Assembly: GCA_015680685.1 (NCBI GenBank)
Contig: MNCI01002085.1
Coordinates: 34,178 to 98,177, forward strand
Direction: 5' to 3'
DNA from: Gnetum montanum
Lineage: Eukaryota > Streptophyta > Gnetopsida > Gnetales > Gnetaceae
DNA: 64,000 bases
Below are positions 22,770-34,332 of the stretch, one piece after another. Position 1 is the first letter of the stretch. Each line of letters begins with the position of its first letter. Below the pieces are notes generated by a model, which was not told where the DNA came from, searched no databases, and saw only the letters and a program-made list of their open reading frames with translations. The translations under genes and the position numbers were made by a program.

Positions 22770-23180
22770 GGCCCTTTCGGCCATCACGTCTCCCTGGAGG
22801 GTCTGGTTTTGCACAACCCTGGCTTCGTTTCTGCAGGGTCTTTGCGGCCGACGAGGATGCGGAAGTTGTTTGCATTGAGGATTTGAAGATGCACCGATGC
22901 TGTGCGTTTGATGTCCCTGCCAAGCAGTGGTCCTTCTCCCAGAATTTCCATGCTTCTGCCTTGAATTTGGACTGACTCTCCCGCTGTTTCTGCCATCTCC
23001 GGCATCCGTTTATTTGTTCTCAGTTTGCTTTTTGAATTACAGAATTGACTGGGAATGGGGATTGCAGTTTACCGATGATTCAGTGACTGATGTGCATTCT
23101 GGTATGCTGGTTTCTTTAGGTGGCAGTTTAAATATGACCATTGTTTCAAACTTGCATCTCCATTTTTTGCAATTGTAACA
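22770..23180. other. GC-rich gene-like island, unidentified
   Basis: Composition changes abruptly to more than 50% GC between about 22770 and 23010. Both strands have short open frames: + 22724-22975, and - 23005-22784, which begins MPEMAETAGESVQIQGRSME. The + strand has a possible splice acceptor (TGAATTACAG near 23041) and further open sequence. I do not recognise a family. It is probably a fragment of a host gene or its 5' exon; strand undecided. Confidence 0.35.
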
Positions 23181-23284
23181 ATTGTTGATATGGTTAGTTA
23201 AATTAAACGTGGGTCGAAATTTGCTTAATTCATAACTTAATTAAGCACACTCTGCAATCCGTTCTGCACACCTCATAACATTGT

Positions 23285-23473
23285 GAAGCTAACACAAACT
23301 GATTTTCGTTAGGTCCAGTTCAAGAAAGACGCCATGCAACTGTTGAACACGTGAACTTAAAAAAGAAAAAATAATACAAGTAAAAGAAATTGGAATAATG
23401 CTGTTTCAAGTGGGTAGTCACAATACAAGAAAGAAATATATATATAACTCATCATTGAGGGCTCTTCATCTAC
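23285..23473. repeat. Host duplication, left copy (cut by B)
   Basis: Nearly the same sequence recurs at 52865-53050, directly after B: CACAAACTGATTTT, a block GTTTCAAGTGGGTAGTCA, ACAAGAAAGAAAT, ending CTACATAAC. Together with 52807-52858 this is one unit of a roughly 240-bp tandem duplication. B inserted at the ATAAC of the first unit. Confidence 0.8.
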
Positions 23474-23478
23474 ATAAC

Positions 23479-24334
23479 TGATGAATCACATTTTTCATAG
23501 CTTCGATATTGAATATCCAATATTGGAGCCTTGACATGATGTTGGGCCCAGGATGCGATGTTGAATATCCAATATCGCGGGTATATGCCAACCTATAAAT
23601 ACAGCTCTTGGGCTCATGATTTAGGAGTTTCTTTGTATTAGTTTTTGTCATAGATAGTGAAGCTCTTACAATTTGTTTTCTCAAGAGTTATAATATTTTC
23701 TAAGTGCCTGCAATAAGAGTCTAAATGTGTACAGATCTACATTGAACACTCATGTACTTGATCACAGCAATGTGATAAAAATAAAAATGAACCCTTTTTG
23801 ATAATCCTTGCAAAATTGAGAATAGATTAATGTTTCCTTTAATGCACTTTAATTTTATGCACTTAGTTTAATCCATTTAAATTAAGCAATTAATTTCTAG
23901 TTGTTAATGAACACAAGCATGACCACTTCTAGCATATATATAGTGCTTGGTAACCTAGCAACGCTTAATGTTTGGTAACCCAGCAACATTATATGTGTTC
24001 AAGATGTGTCTAAGAAAGTGGATCATGTACTTGTGTTAGGCTAGCTAGGCAATGAATGAGTTAGATATTAAGTTACTCTACCTTTCATTTTTATTGTAGG
24101 TGACTAAACTTAAAACATAAAATGAGAAAAATCATGTACCTCAATTATACTTAAACCATACCCTTGAGCTTCACAAGTGTTGTTGGGAAGACAACGAATG
24201 TCCTCAACACCCATTTCACTTCCTAGAGGAACTAGTGCATTGGAAAACTATAGATCTATGAAATTTGACTAGATTGCATGTGAATGCCTTAGTGATTCAT
24301 ATGGTTGGGTGTAGGGATACCTTGCCGCTCATCA
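23479..24334 (+). repeat. B 5' LTR (856 bp)
   Basis: Starts TGATGAATCACA, ends GCCGCTCATCA. Palindromic U3 motifs GATATTG...CAATATC at 23505-23585, TATA box TATAAATA at 23594-23601. Confidence 0.9.
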
Positions 24335-24335
24335 T

Positions 24336-24353
24336 TGGCACTATTACCGAAGA
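24336..24353 (+). promoter_or_regulatory. B primer-binding site, degenerate tRNA-Asp type
   Basis: TGGCACTATTACCGAAGA follows the LTR after one base; aligned to TGGCGCCGTTGCCGGGGA it keeps the TGGC start and 12-13 of 18 positions. Confidence 0.65.
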
Positions 24354-24494
24354 TCTTTTGGTTGATTTGTGTGCTATCTAGGATTTAGTGGAAATCATTC
24401 AAAATCATTGGAATGAACCTTAGAGTCATATCATATTTTACAATTACTACAACAAAATTTAAAAGCACACTACACTTGTGTCATCTAATTGAAA

Positions 24495-26350
24495 ATGTCT
24501 TCTTTTCACAGTAGTGCTTCTCTGCCCAAGTTTGATGGAGCTCATCAGCAGATGCCTTAACAATATTAAGTGGTATATGCTCATCTTGATGAGTATGTAC
24601 CCAATTTCACCTTCACCATACATCAGGATGAATAGCTGTAGTGGTGTGACATGGAGGGTAACATTATATTGCCACCTGATTGATTTGTTCCTGCAATGCT
24701 CCAAGAAATGCTTATATGATGGGATCTCCAAGAATGTCATGCTAAGTATGTTATGCAAGATATTGATGCCAAGGATTATCATCCCACTAAGGCACAATGT
24801 CTATGAGATCGACAGCTAGAACAACACCATGAATTTGCAAAGGAAAAAAGATTTAATAATTCCCCATTCCTACTGTACCAAAAAGATGATGGGGAACCCT
24901 TCTATGGGGGTTTCCCATTTAGTGAAATCCCTCTCTTTAACTTCGGTGAAGAAGGTCAAATTCAGAACCTATGGTCCACAATTCACAATCTCGATTTTGG
25001 CAAAAATGGATCTAATAACAAAGAAAGATCTAATGAGGCAAGCCAAGGCATGAGTGCAAACAAGAAACAAGATCGTGATCATGGCCACAATTGCCGAAGA
25101 GGTGGTGGTAGGCATCGTATTGATGCTAGTCCTCCTTCCTCTTCACCTTCATTATCATTTTCTTCTTATCCTGGCTATGAATGCAACTGAAGGAGGTGAG
25201 ACCATGATGGGGGTGACCAAAATGACCAATTGGACTAAAATGATCGAAGGGACCATTGGGAAAGGCAAGATCAAGGGCATGGACATTCAAGAGAAGCACA
25301 TCACCATGAACAAAGAAGGTGGTAGAGGGCATCATAGGCACCATAATCATAGCCTTGATGAGCCTTTTCTTGCTACCTGAAGTATGCTCAATATTGTAGA
25401 GGCAATATGAATTCCAACAAGGCATGTGAACTATAGTCAGATCAAAAAGCTAGACATGAACAATATTCCAGGGTTTGAAGGGGGATATAACTTTGATTTA
25501 CATAACCATCTCCAAGCTTTTCAAGATTCATGTGCTTTGCATAACATAGAGAATGAGTGGCAAAAACTTAAGTTGTTTCAAAGGACACTCATCAAAGAAG
25601 CAGAAAACTGGTACTAGTCCTTAGAGTCAAAATCTATCAAATGATGCAGTACCATGCTTGAAATTGTTTAATGATAAATATTAAATATACTCTAGAGTGT
25701 CTAACTTGAGAAGGAAAATCCAAGGATAAAAACAAGGAAGACATGAACCCTTGGATGCCGCCATCAGTCGATACAATTCCTTAATGCACAAATGTCTTAG
25801 CCATGGTTATTCTCAAGTCGATCAACTTTGTCACATTATAGATAGGCTTTGATTAGAAATGAAGAGAACCCTTGGTGTCTATGTCCAAGGGCAGCTATCA
25901 AAATTAAACATCCATCAAATACAAAGACTTATCAAGTAGGTAGCTAAAGAGGAGGATGAATTTAGAAAAAGAAAAAATGCAAAAGAATATAACCGCAATC
26001 CTTCCATTCACAAGAGGGAGGTTTGATTCTATGATAGTGAGGAAGAATCTACACTTGATGAGGTGGTGAATAGGAAAACTTTACCACTCTAAAAATTACA
26101 ACCAAGGTTGATTAGTTATGGGACTCCATGGATAGCAGCAAAGTTAAGTTCTAAAAATTGCTGAAGAGTCTAAAGAACAAGGTAGTGATTGTGAGTGTAG
26201 AAGGCACAAGAACATTGAATGTGCCTATCAAAAAGGTAAGGCAAAAATTACTATAATAGAATAAGTTGTATAAATCAAATTAGATGATGATGGTGGATGT
26301 GACATCTGCCAGTATGTACATCCTAAGGGATGTTTCTCCATAGTGTCACA
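24495..26350 (+). pseudogene. B gag
   Basis: Capsid/nucleocapsid protein, decayed. ATG at 24495 (MSSFHSSASLPKFDGAH). The capsid core is at 25426-25620: LDMNNIPGFEGGYN, ENEWQKLKLFQRTLIKEAEN, WY, then a stop where C reads Gln. A Lys/Glu-rich linker (25950-26200) is followed by a zinc knuckle CDICQYVHPKGC (about 26300-26340) in which the last Cys position is shifted. Frameshifts and stops throughout. T inserted about 240 bp after the knuckle, at 26588. Confidence 0.75.
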
Positions 26351-26588
26351 TTTATAGGAGTCTGGGGTGTATGCATTGAATTCATGACTAACACAAAGGT
26401 AAAGATCCATAAGATTACCTTATCCTCAAGGTAATTTTAGGTAGTTTGACTAGCAACAGTAATATTATCCTAGTGGAACACCACCACAACCATATGAGAA
26501 GTATCAATAGTAGTAGTAACCACAATCATGAGCACTGGCATAACCAAGGTAACAATACCCTTATAGAAAACCTGATCCATATGGGTAC

Positions 26589-28021
26589 TGTACTAACCTA
26601 AATCACCGGTGTAAGGCTGGAAAGGAAAAAAAACACCAAAAGGTCATCGGGTAGACATAGTTGACCCTACCTTCAGAATGTAAATAGTGCACACAAAATG
26701 TAAATAGAAACGTATGTAGAACTGGTATCATAAACAAAACATAAACTAAACGTAAAATAGAGCAAATAGAATAATGGCTAGCAAAATGAATTGTATTGTT
26801 TTTCTTAGAAAAGATGTGCACCGGTCAAAGCGTAGCTGCACGTGTGGATGGCAAGTCAAGTGCCAAGCCCTGGAGTGATGTGTTTCAAAAGTGCTTGGAT
26901 GCTAGGAGTCAAGTGTGTACGAGCACCCAAGGATTTCTAGTCTGAGTTTTCTAAGTGGTCAGCCTTCAAAATTGCCAACCCCATTTATGTGAATTGATAG
27001 GGTATTTATAGGGTTGGGTCAGTCTCGGGTGTGTAATTCATGAATGGAATCAACAGCTGAGAGATGAGAGGAAAATAGATCTAATGACACATGTCCAATA
27101 GATAGTTGTGTGTGAGTTGGATGTGTGGTGGCAAGCTACATTCTGGACCAGGTGCATTGTATCTTACAATGTGTGACAACATACTCAAGCTGGCTTATGC
27201 TCATGGCACATACAATTTGGAGCGTAGGAGCTCAAAAAATGACAAATGATGAAAATTTATGATGTATAACAAGAGAAATTAACTCTGGCTTGCTTGAAAC
27301 TTCTGGATCTCTAACTTGACTACTGCATGGTGTCAATTCGAGTGGTTCCATGGTTGTTTGAGGCATCTCTGCTTGGCAAAAAATTCTAGTGTGAGTTGAT
27401 TTCGTCCCAACGTGTCCTCAGTGTGCGCATGCTACACTTACACTACACTCGCACTACACTCACGCTGCCAGCATGACTCCAGCGTGACTTCAGTGTGAGT
27501 GAGACAAATTGACAAATTTTTCACCAAATCTCAATTTTTGAAGCCTGATTCTTGAAGTGTAAGGATTTCCTGACTGTTATTGACCTTGAGAATGATCTAA
27601 AAATCAAAAATTGAGCTTGATGTGACTTTTTTTACATCACTTTTCGTAGCTCACGCTGGATTCATGCTGCCAGCATGCAAGTCATGCTATGGTCATGCTA
27701 CAGTCACGATGGCAACATCACCTTAGCATGAGTGACAACATGAGTGTGAGAATTTGCATTTTTTGACTGAAACTTAAGTCTCTAGACACTAAAATATTGA
27801 ACTTTGAGCTACGCACAACAATGACCCTTGAGAATGCCTTATATCCTCAGACTGGGCCACCTTTGACTTGATTCTGGCGCCATTTGGAGTTGCTCACACA
27901 GAGGGCAAGCTAGCTTGATAGTGTGAGTTCCATGCCTTAGCCAAATTTTTCCTACAAAAGCTTCGAAAGGACTTGAGTCGTTCTCATTTCAAAGTGCTAG
28001 GCCGAAATTAGTGGTGTTTCA
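26589..28021 (-). repeat. T 3' LTR (1433 bp)
   Basis: On the + strand starts TGTACTAACC and ends GGTGTTTCA. It is about 240 bp shorter than the 5' LTR; missing pieces correspond to about 44330-44460 and part of 45420-45560. It contains clusters of the short motif AGCRTGA near 27440-27500 and 27650-27740. Confidence 0.9.
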
Positions 28022-30166
28022 TTTATCCCTTTTTGTTGATGTTTAGAGAAATCCACCTGAGAGGCGTTGACAAAGAAGTGCAAAACACCATGTGCAAAGC
28101 ACTATTTTCAAAAGTACATGGGATTGAGGAGATATAGTTTAAGATACAAGGGAATTGGTTGTAATTAGGGGAAGAAGGAGTTGATCAAGGGTTATAATTG
28201 CTATCGGGATTGTGGGAGAGGAAATGCTCTCATGTGAACAAGCTATATCCTTGGTCTTTGCCAATAGCCAGTGTTCAACAGACTTGGAGCCAAGACATAG
28301 GAGGTGTGTTCTTTGGAGAAATGGGACTCTTATAGAGTGTTTACAGGGCCCATTGTAAATAGCCAAAGCCATGCGATGATGTGCAACATGATCTCTTTGA
28401 GATACGAGTGTAACTATTTTTCCAAGACAATTGCCTTCTCCCCTGGGGCTTGTATGAGAATAGCCAATAGTCTATGGTTTATGACATCAATGCGGTCATG
28501 AAGACCTTTTCCGTGCATTTTTCTCTTTGACCTTTTTTTTTCTCTTTCTTTTTGTTCTTTTCTCTTTTTGTTTGTTTCTTCTTTTATTTTCTTTTTCTTT
28601 TTCTCTTTGGTCTTTTTGAAAGAGCTTGCTTTTAGTGTCGTGCTCATATTCGAGCACTTGCATTTTGTATCATGCATTGTATACTATGTTTCATGTTACA
28701 ACTGATTAGAGAGTCACAATGTGCAATAGTATATTCAAGAGCTTTGAGGTGAATGGAATGTATCAATGGGGATGTAATTGAATAGGATAAGGGGGCATGA
28801 TGGGGAAATAGGGAATGTATCAAGAGTCGGGAATGTACTTATGAACGGATTGATTAACCTAGTTATGTGCATTAGGAAAAATGTGATACCTTGTCATCAC
28901 GATGAAGTGCACCTATGCATGAACGCCTCAAGTGTGTCATCCTACAAACACAACTCCAAGAAGACAAGAAAAGGTTAACCAAGCACTTTAAACAAGGAAA
29001 CGGAGCCACCATGTGTAATTTTTAGAGCAGATAGAATCATGAACAACATTAGCCTCATCAAGGCCCCTAAGAAAAATTATGTAGCAATTCTTTGTGGAAC
29101 ATGAACAACCAATTGCAACAACACATCTTTTCAAGTTTTTCCTAGTCATTGATGATTTCGCCAATTTATAGTCTTAGCGGACTGTTGCAGGTTAGTTTCA
29201 TGTCATAACCTTTTGGATGGTGCCACTTTAGCGTCATAGCAGATGGTGCATTGCTAGTTTATAGTCATAGTGTACTATGAAGAGACAAATCAGCTTATAG
29301 TCTTAGTGGACTCTAGATGCTAATTTCATGTCATGGTAGAGAGATGTGGCAGTTTAGCATCATACCGAACAAAGATATGTGGTGTCGGTTTATTGTTATG
29401 ACTCCAAGACACTTCTTTGGTATTAGTTTTAAGTCATGATGCCAAGACTATTCGGTGGTATCATTTTTAAGTCATGATGCCAGGACTGTTCTGTTGTATC
29501 AGTTTTAAGTCATGATGCCAAGATTGTTCTATGGTATCATATTTAAGTAATGATGCCAGGACTATTCTGTGGTATTAGTTTTAAGTCATGATGCGAGGAC
29601 TGTTCTGTGGTATCATTTTTAAGTCATGATGCTAGGACTGTTCTATGGTATCAGTTTTAAGTCATGATTCCAGGACTATTCTATGGTATCAGTTTTAAAT
29701 CATGATGCTAGGAATGATCTGTGGTATCAATTTTAAGTCGTGATGCTAGGACTATTCTATGGTATCAGTTTCAAGTCGTGATGCCAGGACTATTCTGGGG
29801 TATCAATTTTAAGTTGTGATGCTAGGACTGTTTTGTGGTATTAGTTTTAAGTCATGATGCTAGGACTATTCTATGGTATCAGTTTCAAGTCGTGATGCCA
29901 GGACTATTCTGGGGTATCACTTTTAAGTTGTGATGCTAGGACTGTTTTGTGGTATTAGTTTTAAGTCTTGATGCTAGGACTATTCTATGGTATCAGGTTC
30001 AAGGCGTGATGCCAGGACTATTCTGTGGTATAAGTTTTAAGTCATGATGCCAGGACTATTCTGTGGTATCAGTTTTAAGTCATGATGATAGGACTATTCT
30101 GTGGTATCAATTTTAAGTCATCAGTTTTAATTCATGATGCCAAGACTGTTCTGTGGCTCAAGTTCA
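28022..30166 (-). other. T 3' untranslated region
   Basis: Begins with the polypurine tract (complement of AAAAAGGGATAAA at 28022-28034) beside the 3' LTR. 28520-28610 is a pyrimidine-rich run on the + strand. 29160-29380 holds degenerate ~50-bp repeats, followed by the regular 38-bp array. No coding region seen. Repeat-rich 3' untranslated regions are well known in Tat/Ogre elements. Confidence 0.75.
29380..30155. repeat. 38-bp tandem array
   Basis: About 20 copies of a 38-bp unit; sample segment TTTTAAGTCATGATGCCAGG. Copies differ at a few positions. Around 29755-29990 three units (about 114-118 bp) repeat together as a block, which is an early higher-order structure. Right edge abuts the end of integrase. 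Confidence 0.93.
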
Positions 30167-31300
30167 TCAGACATAGCACCGTTTCAGGTACAAGTTATTT
30201 GTAGGATTAGCAAACTTGTTCCTGTCCATGTTAACAAGTTTGAATGCTCCATTATTGTACACCTTGATGACCAAGTAAGGCCCTACTGAGTTGGCTAAGA
30301 ATTTTCTTGGACATTCACAAGTGGCTTTAAGAACTAAGTCTCCTTCCTTAATCAAGTGTTTGTGTAGATCATGTTTGTGTCATTGTCACTGTTGTTTCTA
30401 GTACCACTCGATTTGATCAAGTGCTCGCACACATTCTTCCTCCACCGAGTCAAGGTCAGCAATGCACAGTTCATTATTTTGACTTTCATCAAGGAGGCCT
30501 AAGAGAGCTATCCGTAATGAGGATACCTGTAACTCTAAAGTTAAAATAGCTTCAGATCCGTACACAAGACTATATGAATTTTTACTTGTAGATGCTCAAT
30601 GTGTCATTCTGTATGCCCACAATGCATAGACTAATTCTTCATGCCATTGTTTCTTTCTCTGATTTATCATCTTTTTGAGCACCATGATGAGAGTCTTGTT
30701 TGTAGCTTCCACTTGATCATTTCTCTATGGGTAGTAAGGTGATGAAAATGCATGTTTAATGTCTAAGCTTTCACAAAAGCTTTTAGTATTTGCACTGTTA
30801 AACTGTGGCCCATTGTCAGTAACGATGGTCATCAAAATACCAAAATAGGTCACGATATTTTCTATTATGAAAGTGCAAATATGTTTTGAAGTGGTCGTCC
30901 TAAGGGAAATAGCTTCTACCCATTTTGTGAAGTATTCAATTGTAGTGATAATAAAGTTATGTCCCATAGAGGATGATGGTGTTATCAGTACAATTAAATC
31001 TAATCCCCATTTTTGGAATGACCATGTGATTTGTGTTGTGTGAAATTAGTTAGGTGGCACATGTATTAGATTACCATGCTTTTGGCAAATGTCACATGTT
31101 CTGACTTTGGAGATGCAATCATACTCCATGTGTGGCTAGTAGTAGCCAAAGCACCTAATCTTTGTTGCCATTGCTTTAGGTGCAATGTGCCCTTCACAAA
31201 TTCCTTCGTGGACTTGTTCTAAAATCATTTAAATGGCAATGCACTAATGCACATCAACAAAATACCTTCGTAGGATTTGTGACATAAAGTGTCTCCTATT
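30167..31300 (-). pseudogene. T integrase
   Basis: Inserts the element's cDNA into the genome. Decayed zinc-binding region at about 31290-31060. The catalytic core at 30967-30725 shows FIITTIEYFTKWVEAISL, then VTDNGPQFNSAN (second catalytic Asp in TDNGPQF), and AFSSPYYP followed after a stop by NDQVEATNK, which holds the catalytic Glu. The C-terminal domain ends at 30167 with GDLVLKATCECPRKF and GPYLVIKVYNNGAFKL, a normal Ty3/gypsy integrase tail. Stops, for example at 30725, break the frame. Confidence 0.85.
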
Positions 31301-31323
31301 AACGCATATTTCCAGAAACGTTT

Positions 31324-31818
31324 TCAGACGGCATCCTTTTGAGCGTTTGTCAAGTGTTTTGGAGGTTGGCCTCTTAGAAGGTACTCTTTTATGTTATCAA
31401 ACCATTCTATTGCATGTTTTGTGCTAATGGATTCGATAGGTATTTCATCAAGAGTGTTAATTATAGGTTTGACACAATTTGTTATAGAACTAGGCAACGC
31501 GTGGAACATTTCAAGTGTCATGTTTAAGGCTAGTGTAGCAAGTGCATCGACAATTTTGTTTTCACTTTTAGGGACATGTTGTATATCCGTTTCTACTAGT
31601 TGCCTTAGTAGATGTCTGGTCAAATCACAATACGGTTGCAAATGAAAAGCTTTGCATGTGTAAACTTTAGTGACTTGACTAATGACTAATTGTGAATTGC
31701 CATAAATTATGAGACGTGTGATTCCTGAAGTTAATGCTGCTTGAAGACCTCTAAGAAGACCTTCATATTCCTCCATTTTGTTAGTATAGGGAAATGTCAA
31801 TCGGTAGAACTTCTCCAA
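31324..31818 (-). pseudogene. T second RNase H (archaeal type)
   Basis: Open for 164 codons. TNKMEEYEGLLRGLQAALTS, LIIYGNSQLVISQVT and ENKIVDALATLAL match the archaeal-type RNase H that Tat-lineage elements carry in addition to the standard domain. Motif order: Glu in EYEGLL, Asn in YGNSQLV where Asp is usual, Asp in KIVDALA. The Asp-to-Asn change at the second acidic position would remove metal binding. The remaining C-terminal part (31500-31324) links to integrase. Confidence 0.85.
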
Positions 31819-31897
31819 AGGGGTATGTTAAAATAGTTGCAGCTCCAGAGGGGTATGTTAAAATAGTTGAAGCTCCATCAAAATAGAGGATTGCCTC

Positions 31898-32260
31898 CTA
31901 GTTGTTAGGTATGGTGTCTATACTGTTAACATTCTCATCATGGAACTCAGGGTTAACTATTTCTTGATCATGCATTGGTGAGACGGCTAATTGTGTGACT
32001 ATTTCTTTACCTTTTGTGGAAGATTGAGCAACATAGTGTAAATTAAACTCTATGATCATTGCTTTCCATCTAGCTATCCTACTCAACTCGTAGATGTTTT
32101 TGGTGATAGTGCACAATACATTATTCTTGCAAATGATGTAAACTTGATTGCAGAAGAGATAATGTCGCCATTTCTTCAAGGTGAAAATGAGGGCAAGGCA
32201 TGATTTTTCAATGTCATTGTATCATTGTTCATAGGCAATTAAAGCATGGCTTAGGTAATA
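31898..32260 (-). pseudogene. T RNase H (standard domain)
   Basis: Degrades RNA in RNA:DNA hybrids. KKWRHYLFCNQVYIICKNN and ELSRIARWKAMIIEFNLHYV follow the usual Ty3/gypsy pattern (fKkwRhYL.G..f.i.tDh; ri.RW...l.efdf.i). The Asp of the TDH motif reads Asn (KNN). Upstream parts (32260-32450) are shifted in frame. Ends in a linker to the second RNase H. Confidence 0.75.
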
Positions 32261-32459
32261 TACAGGGATCTCAGCTCCATCTTGACGTTTTTAACAAAGC
32301 ATTGATGCAATGGAAGAATTAGAAGTTGCAAGGTAGATATAAAAGGGTTTATCACTTTGCAGGGGGTAAATAGTCGGTAGTTGAGTCAGCTCTTGCTTTA
32401 TGTTCTCGAATGCTTCCTGACATTATTGGGTCCATTGGAAAGGCACATTTTTCTGTAAT

Positions 32460-33390
32460 AGCTACTGCATTGGTCTCAAATTATCTGTCAACCTTTTGAT
32501 AAAGCATCTAATGAATTGTAGCCTACCTTGAAGACCACATAATTCCGTAAGGTTTTTTGGTGGTTGCATATTAGTTATTACCTTAACCTTATCAGGATCT
32601 ACCCATATTCTTGTTTCAGAGACTACAAAACCAAGCATTTTTCTTGTTTTGACACCAAAGACACATTTCTTTGGATTGAGTCTAAGGTCATATTTGAGAC
32701 AACATTTAAGCACTAAGTCTAGATATTTTGCATGTTGTTCAGTTATTTTAGATTTAACCATGATATCGTCAACATAATCATTGAGCAAATTGAGCATGTA
32801 ATCACTAAATATATATGTCATCGCTCGTTGATATGTAGCTCTTGCATTTTAAGACCAAATGACATCATAGTATAACAGAATGTGCCCCAAGGTGTCATAA
32901 AAGCTATTCTGAGTTGATGTTCCAGATTGATTCTTATTTGGTTATATCCTGAAAATCCATCCATAAAGGATAATAGTGCATGCCCAATAGTTGTGTCAAT
33001 AAGCTAATCGATACTAGGTAACAGGAAATCATCCTTTATAGTGGCTATGTTGAGATCATGGAAGTTGATGCATATGCGTATACTACCATTTTTCTTATGT
33101 ACTACAACTATGTTTGATATCCAATCAGAATAATCAACAGCCTGAATGAAGCTGGCTTGGTAGAGCTTTGTGATTTTAGCATGGACTACTAACACTACCT
33201 CGGGTCTGACGTTTCGTGCTTTTTGTTTTACTGGTTTAATTTTTTCATCAAGGATAATATTGTGTTGGATGATTTGGGGATCCAATCCTGGCATGTCGAT
33301 ATATGACCATGCAAATGTTTTTATGTTGTCTTTTAGTACTTGAGTGATGTCACCAACAAGTTGTGATTCTAGTAGGGCGCTTAATTTCAA
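32460..33390 (-). pseudogene. T reverse transcriptase
   Basis: N-terminal part 33390-33004: FAWSYIDMPGLDPQIIQHNI is the Tat-type pre-RT motif, then QASFIQAVDYSDWISNIVVV, HKKNGSIRICINFHDLN, with the conserved Lys-Lys-Asn-Gly and the catalytic strand that follows. After frame breaks around 32990-32830 the palm continues: LLNDYVDDIMVKSKITEQHA has the YVDD catalytic motif, and LNPKKCVFGVKTRKMLGFVV with FIRCFIKRLTDNLRPM complete the thumb/connection. Stops near 33003 and 32822 inactivate it. Confidence 0.9.
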
Positions 33391-34332
33391 TGTTCTAGTT
33401 TCACCATTGAATGTAGTAATGGGGATTTCAACTAGAGGATCTTTAGTGATATTGTCAACTTATAGATCCAAAGTCTTAGTCACATTTTTAGGCCAGTCTA
33501 ACATTTCTTGAGTAGAGGCTATTAAATTGGTATAAGTGGATGGGTATAGATCCAAGGTTTCTAGGTTGATTGCTCTTTCTACCTCCCTGTATGATCCATT
33601 GAGAGACAATATTGAGAGGATATTCTTGGTGTCCATGGTGCTTTCTCCTACCAATTTAAACTGGGAGCAAAGTAAGAGACACCCCCTTGGCGAAAGAGTT
33701 ACTAAATGTAAACGAACATAGGGTAATCAAACTATGTACTGACAAAATTGGAAGACGCAGTGGTAGTCATGGTAGTTTTAGGTCGTACCAGGCCAAATGG
33801 CAATTTAAGGCCATATCAGGTCGCATGGCAGTTTAAGGCCACACCGGGCCACATGGCAGTTTAAGGCCATACCGAGCTAGTAATATTTATGTTGACTTGT
33901 CATGAGTGCATAGAGCATTTTTGATTTTTGGATTTTGTGTGAATGATAAGTTCATGGGACTTTTGAATTTTATGAGTTTTTGAGCTATTTATAAATGCAT
34001 GTGTGTGTGTGTGTGTGTGTGTATATGGTTTTAACTTTTTCATCCCTTCATTTGCATAATGATAATTCTTGTTTTTGGCCTCATCTCTAGAGGCTAGAAT
34101 AATGAGGAATATAGGCTAACATGAAACATAAATGAAAAAAAATTAAATAAATAAAATAAAAGGGAATAAAATAAAATAAAAGGAAGTAAAATAGAATATT
34201 TTAAGTTTAAAAGGGGGCTTTTGAAGTGGAGGAAGGGCTTTTTTGCTAGCATGAGTTCTTAACTATAGCGTGAGCAAGGAGTGCAGCGTGAGCTACAGTG
34301 TCAATGTCAACGTCAGCGTGAGCAAGGCAACT
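33391..34332. other. Junction between T RT and the opposite-strand unit
   Basis: 33391-33720 is the pre-RT linker on the - strand (open at 33654-33460). 33770-33885 holds three to four copies of a ~35-bp repeat containing GTTTAAGGCCA. 33994-34022 is a (TG)n microsatellite just after a TATA-like TATTTATAAATG (33977-33988) on the + strand, which may be the promoter of the opposite-strand unit. 34110-34200 is A-rich. Confidence 0.55.

Noticed and set aside
28414-28677. Lys/Glu-rich open frame on the - strand
   Set aside because: It translates a polypyrimidine tract in T's 3' untranslated region; not a gene.
29380-30155. CRISPR-like look of the 38-bp array
   Set aside because: Units are directly adjacent and there are no spacers; it is a plain tandem array in a plant retrotransposon.
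33994-34022. (TG)n run as a functional site
   Set aside because: Ordinary dinucleotide microsatellite; noted only as a landmark next to a TATA-like box.
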